Assembly (NCBI GenBank): GCA_033002965.1
Contig: JAURVB010007807.1
Location: forward strand, 1-64,000
DNA from: Piper betle
Lineage: Eukaryota > Streptophyta > Magnoliopsida > Piperales > Piperaceae
DNA length: 64,000 bases
Reading direction: 5' to 3'
The notes under the pieces are model-generated. The model did not search any database and was not told where the DNA came from. It saw only the letters and a list, made by a program, of their open reading frames with translations. Both the position numbers and the translations under genes were made by a program. Shown in pieces: positions 1 through 12,800 of the stretch (within the stretch, counting starts at the first letter, position 1; each line of letters starts with the position of its first letter).

Positions 1-2688
1 GTCTGTTGCCACTAGAGGTAACTACTTACCGCATTCAAGTTATATGCATCACATTGTTGCTAAATAGTTCAAAATTTTTTGTGTCACTCCTTTTAATTTT
101 CAACTTTGTGGTCTGTTTGTGTACATCACTCAATTCTCTTTACCCTCAAACTTACTTCAAATTGTTTCTCCATAGCCATTGAGCGGGAGATTGCATCCCT
201 GCAGATGGAGGTACAATTTTTCTCTACTTGAAACTACTTTTCACAATCTGCTTATAATGCTATGGCTATTGCTAATCCTTGATTGTGACAGGAGAAGAAA
301 TTGGTTGCAGAAATAAAGAGGACAGCCAAAACTGGGAATGAGGCAAGTCCTCTTAATTTTGGAACATATTTTGCCATGCTCATATCTCATCTAGTACATT
401 CTTCATACATTTTTTCAGGAACATGTAATGCTTCAATACATGGTAGTCAATTCTCCTCATTGTACATGTGTGATCAAACTTTAGTGATTTTGTCCTGAGC
501 AACAATAGTATACAAAATTTTCACAATCTGCTTTCAGAGCAACTTGGGTTGACTTATGGGATGATAGTTCATATTCTCCTAATGGTATCCAACCTGTAGC
601 CATTTTAAACTGAGCGACAACCTTAGGTTAGGATGCCGTCTACCGGCCTTTTTTCTTCCTTAATGCATTCATACTTTTTGACAGATTCAATCTTTCTGAC
701 GTATGTCAACATCTGGATGGTAATTTGTATTAGGATTTAACTGCTTAGATGTTGCCATTTACCAGGCAGCCACTCGTATCCTGGCTCGGCAACTTGTTCG
801 CCTTAGGCAGCAAATTACAAATCTGCAAGGAAGTCGTGCACAAATAAGAGGTGTTGCAACACATACACAGGTATGTGGAGTTGCTTACTATGTCTCTATA
901 CAAAAACAGAAAACATTACTAGGATGGTTTCTGATATCCTTGGCCCGTTATTGTTTTTATTATATTCTCTAGGCCATGTATGCAAATACCTCCATTTCTG
1001 TGGGAATGAAAGGTGCCAGTAAAGCAATGAAGGCAATGAACAAGGTAGGTCAATTAGCACTATTTACTACAGTTGGTTTCACTTTCCTTTTGAGATGGGA
1101 CGCTCTCAGATTTTAATTCTGACCTGCTTTCAGGAAGTGTCCCCAGCAAAGCAGGTTAAGGTGATGAAAGAGTTCCAGAAGCAGTCGGCACAAATGGATA
1201 TGACGGTAAAGCTCTTATCATTTCTGGATTTTACTTTGTACGGAAATATTTTGAATTGCATGTGCAATACCAGGTGAGACAATTGTTCACACAATTAGAT
1301 TGATCACTCGTACTTTATAAGCTTCATATTTGTGATGAGATTGTTCCCAAAACCAGATAATAACTTGCAGCATCCGGCTCTCTCTAAACCCCAAAGCCTA
1401 AATAATACAACTCCCAGATTTATAAAGTCTATATATGTGGCAAAATTGTTCTCATCTTATAATTGTTAGATGAACCATATAACTTTCCATCTTATAAAGT
1501 TTAAAGTGCTTCAAGTTAAGGTTTTTTCCCCTCGTATCTTTTTTTTCTGATCAAGAAGACTGGTTTGAAACATAAGGATCAAATGTTAATCAGCTTCTCA
1601 TGCATAATGCAGAAGTATCCAAACTCCTCTGCTCTATAGTCTGAAAATAGCATCATCCTATTATTTGCTTCATTTTTAATCAAAAGAAAATTCCATTTCA
1701 TATTTTATGCAGCTTGAGATGATGTCTGAGTCTATTGATGAAACTTTAGACAAAGATGAAGCAGAGGAGGAAACAGAGGAGCTCACTAATCAGGTATTAG
1801 GAGCTGTATGGGGAAGAAAAATGAGTACTTTTTTTTATAAGAATTACAAGTGTGTGGTTGCTATTTACTAATTTCTAAATGTTTTTTGCCAATTAGGTTC
1901 TTGACGAAATTGGAGTTGACATTGCATCGCAGGTAGGGGGAACTGCAGAATTTGGTTGTCTTATATGTTTGTCCTAAAGTTCATCTCTTCCTAACAAATT
2001 TCTCTTTGTTTTACTGTCAACAGTTATCTTCCGCTCCCAAAGGCCGAATAGCAACAAAGAAAGTTGAACAAGTTGCTCCAAAGTAAGTCATTCTAAAAAA
2101 AACAACCGTATTCTTTTTTTTTTTTTGGGGGGGGGGCAAAGAAAGTTGAACAAGTTGCTCCAAAGTAAGTCATTCTAAAAAAAACAACCGTATTTTTTAT
2201 TTTTTTGAAGGGGGGGTTGGGTTTGCATACAGTTTGTGACATATCAAGAAAATTATATTATTGGCATCTCATGACATTGTTTTTTTAACTCTTGTTTCTG
2301 CACTTTCATATGCATACAGTTTGTGACATATCAAGAAAATTATTTTATTGGCATCTCGTAACATTGTTTTTTTAACTCATACATATCAAGAAAATTATAT
2401 TATTGGCATCTCATAACATTGTTTTTTAACTCTTGTTTCTGCACTTTCATATGCATACAGTTTGTGACATATCAAGAAAATTATTTTATTGGCATCTCGT
2501 AACATTGTTTTTTTAACTCTTATTTCTGCACTTTCGTATGCACAGAGTTTGTGACATATCAAAAAAATGATATCATTGGTGTCTCATAACATTATTTTTT
2601 TACTCTTGTTTCTGCTGTTTTGTGCAGGACCGAGTCTTTAGATGTTGATGACCTCGAAAAGAGACTGGCGTCCCTCAGAAGAATCTAA
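1..2688 (+). CDS. VPS2: ESCRT-III subunit VPS2/CHMP2 (VPS2.2/2.3 type), 5' partial
   Basis: This gene encodes a small charged coiled-coil subunit of ESCRT-III, which polymerises on endosomal membranes to pinch off vesicles into multivesicular bodies. Ten exons can be joined in frame: 1-17, 176-210, 292-342, 766-870, 973-1044, 1134-1205, 1713-1793, 1897-1932, 2024-2082 and 2628-2688, giving 195 residues up to TAA. The first exon, with about 20 residues, lies outside the window. Family hallmarks seen are AKTGNEAATRILARQLVRL, the basic N-terminal half, the acidic DKDEAEEETEEL stretch, VLDEIGVDIASQLSSAPKG, and the C-terminal MIM1-like helix ending LEKRLASLRRI, which binds VPS4. The intron after codon NE uses a GC donor (gcaagt, 343-765). 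The last intron is full of tandem repeats. The protein wording resembles Arabidopsis VPS2.2/VPS2.3 more than VPS2.1. The frame is intact throughout. Confidence 0.93.
343..765 (+). other. GC-AG intron in VPS2
   Basis: The exon ends AATGAG and the intron begins gcaagt instead of gtaagt, then ends ttaccag. Joining 342 to 766 restores the conserved NE|AATRIL wording of the family with no frame change. The other eight introns in the gene start with GT. Confidence 0.85.
2055..2194 (+). repeat. 82-bp-period tandem duplication carrying an exon end and 5' splice site
   Basis: A 58-base block at 2055-2112 (the end of VPS2 exon 9, its gtaagt donor and the first intron bases) recurs almost exactly at 2137-2194. 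A T-run and G-run separate the copies. The second copy carries an identical donor at 2165. Use of that donor would add 82 bases to exon 9 and shift the frame. Confidence 0.9.
2225..2627 (+). repeat. Intronic minisatellite, about 87-bp unit, about five copies
   Basis: Units begin near 2225, 2312, 2381 (truncated), 2453 and 2540. Each contains TTTGTGACATATCAAGAAAA, a GGCATCTC block, ACATTG plus a T-run, and CTCTTGTTTCTGC. The last and most diverged unit runs into the functional 3' splice site (tgtgcag at 2621-2627), so the pyrimidine tract of the intron belongs to the repeated unit. Copies 1+2 and 3+4 look like a higher-order pair. Confidence 0.85.
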
Positions 2689-5018
2689 ACCGTCTTCCTG
2701 TACTACTATTTCTCATGTCGGACATATTTGTAGTTGGCTAATGTTTTAGAAGGTGCAGATGGAGAGAGCAATCAATGTTCTTTTCTATGTGTATTGACAA
2801 AAAACAGCAGCATTATTTTTCTGTGGAAAGATAGAGGAATCAATTTTTCTGTGACTACTGAGGGGGGTCAGTGAACCTTGCAAAATTGGACAATTTTTAT
2901 GAGTATGGGGTGAACAGTTATAGATTTTCGATAGACGATGGTTGTGAACAGGGTATGGTTTTCCAAACATTTATTATATTATGACATGATTTGAACCATT
3001 TTTTCAAATAAAAACGACCGTAAGCCTTCACTCTTGTTTTTTGTAGCCTGCATTTCTGTCGTTTTGAGGAACTGGAGAGGAATGAATCAACCAAGTGCAG
3101 AGAAATTGAACTACCAAAGCTTCTTTTTTCCAAAGGAACTATCAAAGCTTTTATGTTCGAGGAAATAGTAATCGATCACCTACCTTTTTGCCCTTGCTCG
3201 TTCCGTTCTTAATAATCCTTTGGTGTGTTGTAGCTAGCTGTCAATGGCATCTTGAAAAAGGTATTTCGTGGAAGGCATACATACATACATACTCTGCTTA
3301 GATTTTGTGTTTTTTTTTAATTAAGACATGGACCGGATTCTGGAATTAAATTATGGTCACGTAACCGCCTTTATCCCTCGGCTTTCATGAAAGAGAAAAA
3401 GAAAGTTTTCCTCTAGTTTAAGATTTAGAGATTAGGGTTTAACCTTTACTCGTCTATGCTGATCGCATCTGCTTGCTCGGGTTGGTGGGAGAATACATCA
3501 CCTTTGGAACATATTCAAAGTGGTCATTTGGAATTTGCACCACACACCGAACGTGGACATTGAACCTTAGTAGTCCCCGTTAGTCTTAATCCGATGCTCT
3601 AATTGGCCACTTGCCTTTTCGCGTTCATTATAGTACGGACCTCCTAATGCGAGTATCTTTGCTGCATGACAGCATGTACGTCCTCTAATCCGACACGCCT
3701 TAACATTATTAGCAAAAGTAAGTTGGATTTTGCTTTGCTTTCATTGATTGCTTTTTGGCCGCGTCGGATTAGATTAGATGGATTGGGCCGTCGCCACGTT
3801 GCCGGGCCCCAAATCGGTGGTTGACGGCCTCCGTCTATTGGGAACACCGAAAATGAAATGCGAACCGATTCGGAGAGAGCGAGTGGGCCAACGACCCCAC
3901 TCACCAAAGTATAACCTTTGCTTTCTCACACCACCCTGCCGATGAGGAGTGGGGGATGAGGGCGGGCCCACGCAAATAATTAAGTACGATTAGACGTCCA
4001 CCTGCTCGCACATGGCCCCCGAAAGAAGTCGTGACCTGCAATAATAACGATGATATTAATATTATTCAATTTAATAAATAAAAATACCAAGAATAATAAG
4101 TTTCCATTTATATACATATGATTATATAATAACGATGTTTAGCCCTCATCTGACGACGAACCTGCTACCCTTATACGTAGGGCCCGGGAGAGGGAGGGAG
4201 AAGAGGTGCTCTGGACCTGGTAAGTCCACGGAGTACAGATTACAAGAAGCATATTTAGCCTCCGATTGATGATGTAACCCACCCTTTATATAGGGCCCGG
4301 ACCTGAGATAGGCGGAGGGGATGGAGAAGAGCGGCTTTGGTGGGGGTACGTCGCAGTTAGGTCATCACATCCGTACTCCATGGGCTTTATATTTTAAAAA
4401 CGGGCTGCGGTGAAGATCAAATTCCTCCCCCATGTGCGTGCGTGCGTACGTACTTGTGGATAGCAAATTTTTTGTCCACATCCACTCTTATTATTATATA
4501 ACTATGTGTTATCTTTATTCAAGTGTTTTTTTTTAACTAAGGAAAAAAATTTTAAAAAATGTCGTGCATTGTCAAAGTCGGGATCAAACAGTTGATGGGA
4601 GAGTTTGACATGCACATGCAATTGATTGGGATGTTGGAGAAAAACAGAGTATTAGTTGGGCAACAATGAATACCTACCCTCCAATTGTGAGAAGAAGAAG
4701 AAGAAAGGAATTAAGATGTTGGTTGATTTTAGAAAAGTAAGAATTATGGGTGTGGGGGGGAGGAAGATAATAAAATGAATAAATGAATAAAGAGGAAGAG
4801 ACAGATAATAACGGACCCGTCGTACATAGGAAGACAGCTATCAGTGTCGTAGTCGAAAATAAAGAAAAAGGGGAGGGTAATAATGAGAAGGGGGCGTCAT
4901 TTTAAGAGCAGCTGGCTCTCCCCTCGTCCGGATATGCACAGTCACAGCTGAAGTTGATACTTTTATTTTCACATTTTTGACCCCCTCTTTTTACCCGCCC
5001 TGCCCACACCCCCTTCCC
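2689..5018. other. Intergenic region between VPS2 and the kelch gene
   Basis: This stretch holds the VPS2 3' UTR and downstream DNA, then the promoter region of the next gene. No protein family, RNA gene or clear transposon was recognised. Short open frames near 3644-3971 and 2785-3145 have no recognisable content. A short GC-rich patch near 3770-3970 is followed by AT-rich DNA. Confidence 0.5.
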
Positions 5019-5026
5019 TATAAAAA
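5019..5026 (+). promoter_or_regulatory. TATA box, likely of the F-box/kelch gene
   Basis: TATAAAAA is followed about 20 bases later by a CT-rich pyrimidine patch (5038-5053), the usual layout of a plant core promoter. A second (CT)n run lies at 5333-5353. The 1.4 kb leader between here and the start codon at 6473 has several good GT donors (for example 5837 and 5985) and probably contains one or more 5'-UTR introns that cannot be fixed without transcripts. Confidence 0.45.
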
Positions 5027-6472
5027 TTTTGGAGAGCCTCCTCTCTCTCTTTGGAGGAAAAAGAAATGCCACATTGCACTCCTCCTCGGGCTTCTTCTTC
5101 TATTTCTTTTTTTTTTTTTAAATATTTTTTAATTTTTAATTGATGGAATATAAATATATATATCAGACTGTGAAACTGTTTGGAGGAGCAAAGAGGATGA
5201 GGTTTTGGGTGGATTTGGATCATGTGATGTTAATGTAGGGTTGTTTGGATTTTCCGGTGCCGGAATCTCCGTTCCGGGTCGGTTTCTTTTTTCCCCCCGG
5301 TTTTCGCCTTTCTTCCGCGGTACACACACACTACACTCTCTCTCTCTCTCTCTAGGTCGAAATTCACGCCGGAGAAGAAGTCTCCATCGGCCGGCGGGGG
5401 TGGAGATGTCCGGCACCTTGCTTTGTTTCTGTGCGGATTGGTGAGATTTCGCGGGGTTTTGTTTAGGCTGATAAAAGACTATCTTTTTCATTTTTATTTT
5501 TGGGTGTTGTGTGTGTGTTGGTCGTCGGTTTGGCTGTTTCTGATGTCTGATCTATTTCTTTTGTGTTGGATCAGATAACAGCAAGCTGCTACTTTTTTGG
5601 GTCATTTGTAAAAGCCAAAAGGTATGTTTTTCAAGATGAACTGCACAAGTTTCTGAATACTTGTGTATGGAGGGAGTATTGGTTCTCTTTTGATGCTAAT
5701 TGATGCTCAATTGGCCAGTGTGTATGGGATGTACAAGTGCTAAAAAGACGAGCTTCTCTTGTTTCCAATTCTGAAATGCAAGTACTATTTTCGATGCTGG
5801 TGGTAAGAAACTTTTTCATTCGTACTCAAATATGCAGGTAAGTACTTGTTATTGAACGGAAGGGAAATATGGAAATTTAAGGCAAAGGTAGAGCTTTCCC
5901 GGCATATGGTGTAGAGCAGTTTGGTTTCTCTTTGGAAAGCCAAAGCCCAGCCGCCATCTTTTAGCGGCGCATATGTTCATCTGAGGTAAGTTCTGCTTTT
6001 CCATATCTATTGTATTGGGTACTTTAACAACCGCAGTTCCCAATTACACATCGGAAATATATAACAAACCCACCCCCCGCCCGTTATTTCCACTTGGAGT
6101 TGAGATCTGAAATTGTGCTTCTTCGTTTTTCCAACTCTTTAATGTATTTCCATTAGTTATTAACACGCATGTACGAAGAGGAATAAAAATGAAATCTTTG
6201 GATATTGGCTTGGTTTACCTACAGTAAACAACTGGAATTTCGAACGGTCTTTCCTTCGGTCTGTTGGCTTTGGTGTAATTCAATTCATTATTAGTTCTGT
6301 TCCTACAAAGACAAGTTTTAGCTCTATCATTTCTTGTGAAAAGTTGATAGGGGGTTGTCTCGTGTCACTATTGATTCTTTCCACAAATGTGTGGCACACT
6401 ATAAACATTATTTATCTCCAATTTATGTAGTTTGCTGATTGAAAGAAGCTCAATTTTCTTCTTAGTGCTAAG

Positions 6473-8895
6473 ATGCAGAAAAACGTGCAGCTGGAATCGA
6501 ATGGTGAGAAAATCTCCATGGTTTTATTTATTTGTTCTGAATCGTGATTTCAGTTTTGACGTTTCCATTCGGTTTAGGATAGTAAATTGATGAACCATTG
6601 TTTAATTAGGTGCCATTTCTTAGACCTTGGGAATTTTTTTTCCATGGAATCTGTTTCCTCAGATTTCGTATTACTTTTATAATTTATCATGGCCCGCCTA
6701 TTTGTTTGAGGATTTCTAATCAAAATTCGTAGCTCTTGTTGGGAGGACTTACTGGTCACTGCTTTTATGAGCGGGTGGTGTTTACAAATTAATCAGGGAA
6801 ACATGTCAGCATATGTACCCAGAGATTTATAAGCAGTATTAAATTTTCTGTTTTATTATTTGAATACTATTGAACTGATAACCCTAAAGCCAACATCGTT
6901 GAATGGGATGTTGAAGTATTGTTCAATATCAATTGATTGTTACTTCCTTACCTTACTGAAATGGGCAAGTACTTTTTCTAATAAGTGTAAAATGAAACAC
7001 AATCTAGCCTCCATGGACATAAGGGCTATGATAAACTGAATTGGATTGGGGAGAAGGGGATCATTATTTAATGAGACTTTTGTCTACAAAGTAATTATTC
7101 AGATTACTGAAGCAGGTTTTCTATACTTAAGTCTCAGTGCATCTGCAAGCATCATTATATGAATAGTGTATTTTAATTTGAAACGTTAAATGTGCTTTGT
7201 GATAAAAATACTTCTTAATACTTGAAGGTCGGATCGCCTTAATGGGTGCTGACGATCTCCAGTTTGTTTTTGCTTTGTAAAGACAAGGAAAAGTTATGGG
7301 CAACAGTTCATTTCAATTTGCTTCATATGTTGACCTAAACTCTCTTCATCTTTTTTCCATCATGTTGAAAACAAATGGGCTGTTTTGAAATATTCCTATT
7401 GGAAGTGTGTTATTTGTGATATATGTGTGATGATCCTGAATTTTGCATTAACGAACATTTGTATATACTGATTTTTGTATGTGCCGTGATCTGATACCTC
7501 TCTTTTTTGTCGGCTTAGAAGTGCAAATCCTTTTTTGAATGTAGGATATCTATTTGAGGAGGCTGGAGGAGATAATTTAGTGCTAAATAGAACGTCAGAA
7601 GCTATGGTTGTTTCAGAAGGGTGCCTGCAGTTAGAAAGTACCAAATTCTTCAAACAGGATTGTGGATCATTTCGACATAATTGGTATTTACTTACATGTA
7701 TATTACTAGTAAAGCCCGAAAAATTGCTGAAAGGAGTCAGAGGTGATATAGGTGACAGAGAAGAGTGTATACTGGCTAAATTTTTCACATTACAGAAGAA
7801 AAAACATACATTTGAGACACATCCAGGTGGAGACAATGATGATCAAGCATCAAATGACTGTTTTCTTCCTGGCCTTAATGATGACCTGGCACTAGATTGT
7901 CTTGCCTGGGCATGCCGATCTGATTATCCTTCTCTTGCTTGTCTAAATAAAAGGTTTCACTTGTTAGTTAACAGTAGGTATTTATACAAACTAAGGAGAC
8001 GACTTGGTATTATAGAGCATTGGGTCTACTTGGCCTGTAGTTTGATGCCTTGGGAAGCTTTTGATCCATCAAGGCGGAGATGGATGAGATTGCCCAGGAT
8101 GCCCTGTGATGAATGTTTTTCTTATGCAGACAAAGAGTCTTTAGCAGTAGGGACTCAGTTACTTGTCTTTGGCCGCGAGTTATCTGGGTTTGCCATATGG
8201 ATGTACAGATTGGTGAATCGTGGTTGGTCCAAGTGTCCTCTGATGAATTTGCCACGTTGTTTGTTTGGCTCTAGTAGCCTGGGCGAGGTTGCCATCGTTG
8301 CTGGAGGCAGTGACAAAAATGGGAATGTTCTGAAATCAGCAGAATTATACAACTCAGAGCTAGGAATGTGGGAGAGTTTGCCAGACATGAATTTGCCTCG
8401 GAAGATGTGTTCTGGCTTTTTTATGGATGGGAAGTTCTATGTTATTGGAGGCATGTCAAGTCCTGTTGACTCTTTAACTTGTGGAGAGGAGTATGATATG
8501 GAGACAAGAACATGGAGGAGGATAAGCAACATGTATCCTTCTGGGAACAGAGCCACTCAGTCTCCTCCCTGGTTGCAGTTGTGAATAATGAGCTCTATGC
8601 GGCTGACCAATCCACCAACGAAGTGACGAAATACGATAAGAGTAATAACTCATGGACTGTCATTAGGCCATTGCCGGTGAGGGCTGACAACTACAATGGC
8701 TGGGGACTGGCCTTCAAAGCATGCGGTGACAAACTGTTGGTGGTCGGTGGGCACAGGGGCCCCGAAGGAGAGGTCATTGTGCTTCATTCCTGGTCTCCGA
8801 ATGTTGCTGACGCCAATCTGGTGGACTGGGATGTGCTTGCAATCAGAGAACGGGCGGGTGCATTTGTGTACAATTGTGCAGTTATGGGATGCTGA
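6473..8895 (+). CDS. F-box/kelch-repeat protein, SKIP11-like, with a frame break
   Basis: This is a putative substrate receptor of an SCF (SKP1-cullin-F-box) ubiquitin ligase. The start is in exon 6473-6503 ([10 protein letters not shown]). It joins at phase 1 to exon 7545-8895, which supplies [10 protein letters not shown]. The F-box-like segment is around residues 117-165 ([23 protein letters not shown]). Kelch blades follow: [48 protein letters not shown] and [14 protein letters not shown]. The family-typical C-terminus VYNCAVMGC ends at TGA 8895. About 460 residues result if one base is restored. At 8561-8570 (tctcctccct) the frame that ends GNRATQSPP must change to the frame reading [14 protein letters not shown], the wording expected in this family, so one base appears to be missing in a C-run. 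The N-terminal 110 residues are poorly conserved in this family. A recent pseudogene or an assembly indel are both possible. Confidence 0.85.
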
Positions 8896-9840
8896 AGCCT
8901 GATAACAGATTCTCCAACACGGGTCAGTTAGATGCCGGAGAAAAGTGTTCTGATTGATTGATTGGAACTCGGAGGAAAGCTTAATGCATCCGGGGGGGGG
9001 TACTGTATTTTTTGTTCGAGAATTTCCACTGATTATTATTTTCAATAGTCTCTCTGAGAGATTTAACAGACCGTTACTTCTCAGAACTAGTATTCTTTTA
9101 CTTATTGTCCGCGAAAGCATAAAAGAGAGAATTTTTTTTCTTCTTATCATTGAAAGATTCTCTCTCTTCAAATGCAGTTGTTTTGTTACTTTTATTTATT
9201 TGTTTATTTTTCACCCCAACATACATGAACATGTTCGCCTAAAACATCCTCTACTTCTTATTTCATTTGAGCTCCTGCAGCCCTGGCCGGTAAGCAGGCC
9301 GTATTTTGTTTTGTCCTATTTGGAGAGGCAGAAATATAAAGTTTATCGTATCATATCATTCGGCCTATCATGTCGCTGGAAAATCATTTTTGGTCTCAGG
9401 AGTTCAATAAAAATTCATCAAGATGCTCTTGTGGTTCCTCAGAATTTCGATAATCAGTTCTCAACTGGCAGGGTCATTGTAAAAACATTGACTTGCATAA
9501 ATAGTATTAGGCTTTAATTGGCAACTGTTATTTTGTTTTTTTATTTTTTATTTCATCCTTGCGTCCATTTATATACCATTCTTTCCTGTCCTGCTTCATC
9601 ATGGCTCGCAATCCTTGCATTATTATTATCTCATCAATTTTGCGAAAAGATGATCACAACTTTGGTGAAATCTACGGCAACCCCCTGTTATTTATGATGA
9701 ATTATGGGCGAGACCACATAGCATTGTTCATGTGTTTTGGGTACATGTCTGGTGTCAGGCACCAATCTATCACTAGCTACATGTTTATGCTAATCTTGCC
9801 CCGCAAAAGCATCCACCATCCATAGATGGAATCCTTGTGT
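8896..9840. other. Convergent intergenic region
   Basis: This is the 3' flank of the (+) kelch gene and the (-) NRAMP gene. It contains a G-run at 8992-9000 and AT-rich DNA. Open frames at 8954-9517 and 9559-9825 have no recognisable family content and are treated as chance or UTR sequence. Confidence 0.5.
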
Positions 9841-12800
9841 TCAATCGATGTCTGAAGTTGGTCTTGCCTGGGGCAGTTGCAGACTTGCAATGTCCTCTCT
9901 AGGCCGTGTTTGGATGTGGGACGAGGTTTCAACTTCCAGATTGTTGCATCTTTCTTCCTGGGAGACCAGAGTTGGGGTTGTTTCTTTGTTCCTCCGTACC
10001 ACCAGGTATCCGATCCCAGCCAAGTACACAAGTATTCCCAAGAAGCCGAAGATTCCAGCAAATACAGTAGCTACAACACTCATTCCGCTGTTTAGGAGCA
10101 CCGTGATGAAACTTGTCACCAGGAAGTAGATATTGATGGCCATGATCAGCGAGCCTATGACCCAAGTTATTGCTGTTATCTGGCACGAGAGATGTAAATG
10201 CAAACCAAGGTTAAGCATACTATGCTAGTCAAGTAGAAATGAGAACAATTGATGTGAGATACAATCAGACGTCGATTATATTGCATGATTTCGATTTGAA
10301 GATATATTAAGGAAGTGCATTACAATCTTGGAGTTGGCATAAGAGCCCATCTTCGTTTTGCTGCTTGTGAACTTCAAGAGTGGAATCAGAGCAAATGGGA
10401 GTTCAAACGAAAGAATCATCTGCGTCAGGTGAAAGTGAATTAATTATTATATACATGATGATGGAATATAAAACCAGGAAAGTGCTATCTATAAATCTAG
10501 AACTTAAAAAACAAAAAAGGTGTTTACCGATGCTATGATGATCAATCTTCCAGCACCTGCGGAACCACCGATAACTGCCACAATTAAGCTGGGAACTATT
10601 GCCAAGCATCGGGTCAAGAAATTTCTTAACCATGGTTGAAGCCGCAAATCCAAAAAGCCCTGTACGACATGTCGGGAAGAACACGGGCTTGTCAATATAG
10701 TTACGAAAGGTTTCGACAGTCCATAATCTCACAGGTGAGAAACTTGAATGACAGTAGACGTTGAGTACATAAATAGATCTCGCAGCCAGCAATAAGAGCA
10801 CCTGCATCACGTATTGCCCAGCATAAGTTCCGGTGATTGTGGAACTCTGACCAGATGCTAACAATGCAATTGCGAAAAGTTTTGAACTCCAATTACCGAG
10901 AACATTCTACAATACAGAGTTTGGCACTTAAAATCGTACCCCTAATGAATAATGAAAAAGAAAAGAGTACACGTAGGTCTTAGTAAAAAAATGTGGTACT
11001 CTGAGTAAAAAGGATGCTTTGTTGAGGTCTAGGTCATTGCAGCTCATCTGATCTTCTGCATTTAAGTTGGGTGAACTGCAGACTGCCCCGCTGACAGAAA
11101 TGACGGATACATTGATAAGGAAGGCTATAGTCAGGGCAAAGGCACTTTCTATCAAGTAATATCTGCAAGCTTCCTGCCATTATCAGAACAAACAACCAAT
11201 GGATTATGGTGAGCTGATCAATCTATATTTCACCATTGAGAAATTATACCCCCATTTAAAAATACCAATTATTCAACTAGAGCTAACCAATATGGAACGA
11301 GACGCAGGAAAACTTTGTTAGTGTAAGAAGCATTATAAGCTTACTTTGATTCCTTGAACGGATCGTGGTACTTTCCTGGACAGCACCAGTGCTGAGTGAA
11401 GGAAGAGGTTATGCCTGAGGGAGATCCAGATAAGTAAAATGAGATTCTAATTGCGAAAACAGGCATTTCTGTTTATCTGTCTTTTCTTTGGAATAAAAAT
11501 TGGGATTTGACTCTAGAAGCTTACGGCATGACCATTGCGCCGAGAAGTGAAATCGCAAGCGCAGTAGCACCGTGCCCTTTTAGTTGGGGAACGAACAATC
11601 CATATAAAACTTCTTCTGCTTTAGGGTTTGCATATTTGAGCTCCGCAAAGAAGCAGGCAGCCATTGTAAGTACCAAGAAGGCAATGAACAGTTCAAGCTT
11701 TCTCACCTGTTTGCAGTCAAAGATTGTCAGCTAGTGAGAATATAAACCTAATATCATTTACATTACAGCTTTAAGCAAATTTATACTAATCTTTACCCCA
11801 TATTGTTGTAGTGCCAGAAGAACCAGAGTACTGAGTCCTGTTAGAAGAACACCAATCCAGATGGGGATACTAAATAGCATGTTTAACGCAAAAGCCGTAC
11901 CTATAACTGCAGAAAATCATCCAAAAAAAACACTGTCAAAAGAAGCTGCCAAAAAGAGAGGTAGCTGTCAAAAGAGGCAAGCCAATTATTCGAAAGAGTG
12001 TAAATGTGTGCATATGATCAAAAACTATAAACCCAATACACTAAATCATCAAAAAATGGTTTATAGCTTGGATTGGTACAATATTTTCACAAAAAAATGA
12101 AATCTTTTCCACTATATTCTGAATGAAATCATCTCAATGCTTGCTCTATGTTCCTACTTTTACTTGGACGAGAGTCATCGATACAACAAAATAAGACAAA
12201 CTACTAACTTCAACTCTCTAAGTGCGATACAATTTTCATTAAACTGATATAACCAAACAACAAAATGAGATTGTACATACCTTCAGGAATATCACATGCT
12301 ACTACCGCAATTTCAGCAAGCACCCATAAGATAAAATTAGGAACTTTTGAATATTCAGCTCTGCAGTGCTCTGCCAAATGTCTTCCTGGTTCACAGAATA
12401 GGCATAATCTACATCTTAAAATACTTGATTTAAAACTTTGTTTAACCCTCAGGTTCTTATAAACAACAAAATTTAAAAAATGAGAGGTGATATGAACAAC
12501 CAAGTAAGAACACCGAGTGTTCAATTCCTTACCAGTTACAACCCCAAGGTTGGCTGCAATTGACTGAATGATGAGAGCAGCACATGAAGCTACGAGTATA
12601 ATCCAGAGTAACTGGACCACCAAAAGAAAGAACATACAAAACAAGTTGCTTTACAAGGTTCAATATATTACAATTAGACGGATTTAATTAAATAGGAACT
12701 TATAACTTACCTCGTACTTGTATTGTGCTCCTGACTGTAGATCGGTCTCAACTGCAAACAAGTTAAAATAGCATTTATTGATAAAAATCAGAATTCCCTT

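Noticed and set aside
2225..2627. CRISPR-like array
   Set aside because: Contiguous diverged tandem repeats without unique spacers, inside a plant intron.
7396..9171. Minus-strand frames across the kelch gene
   Set aside because: Antisense shadows; only the plus strand shows family wording and splice continuity.
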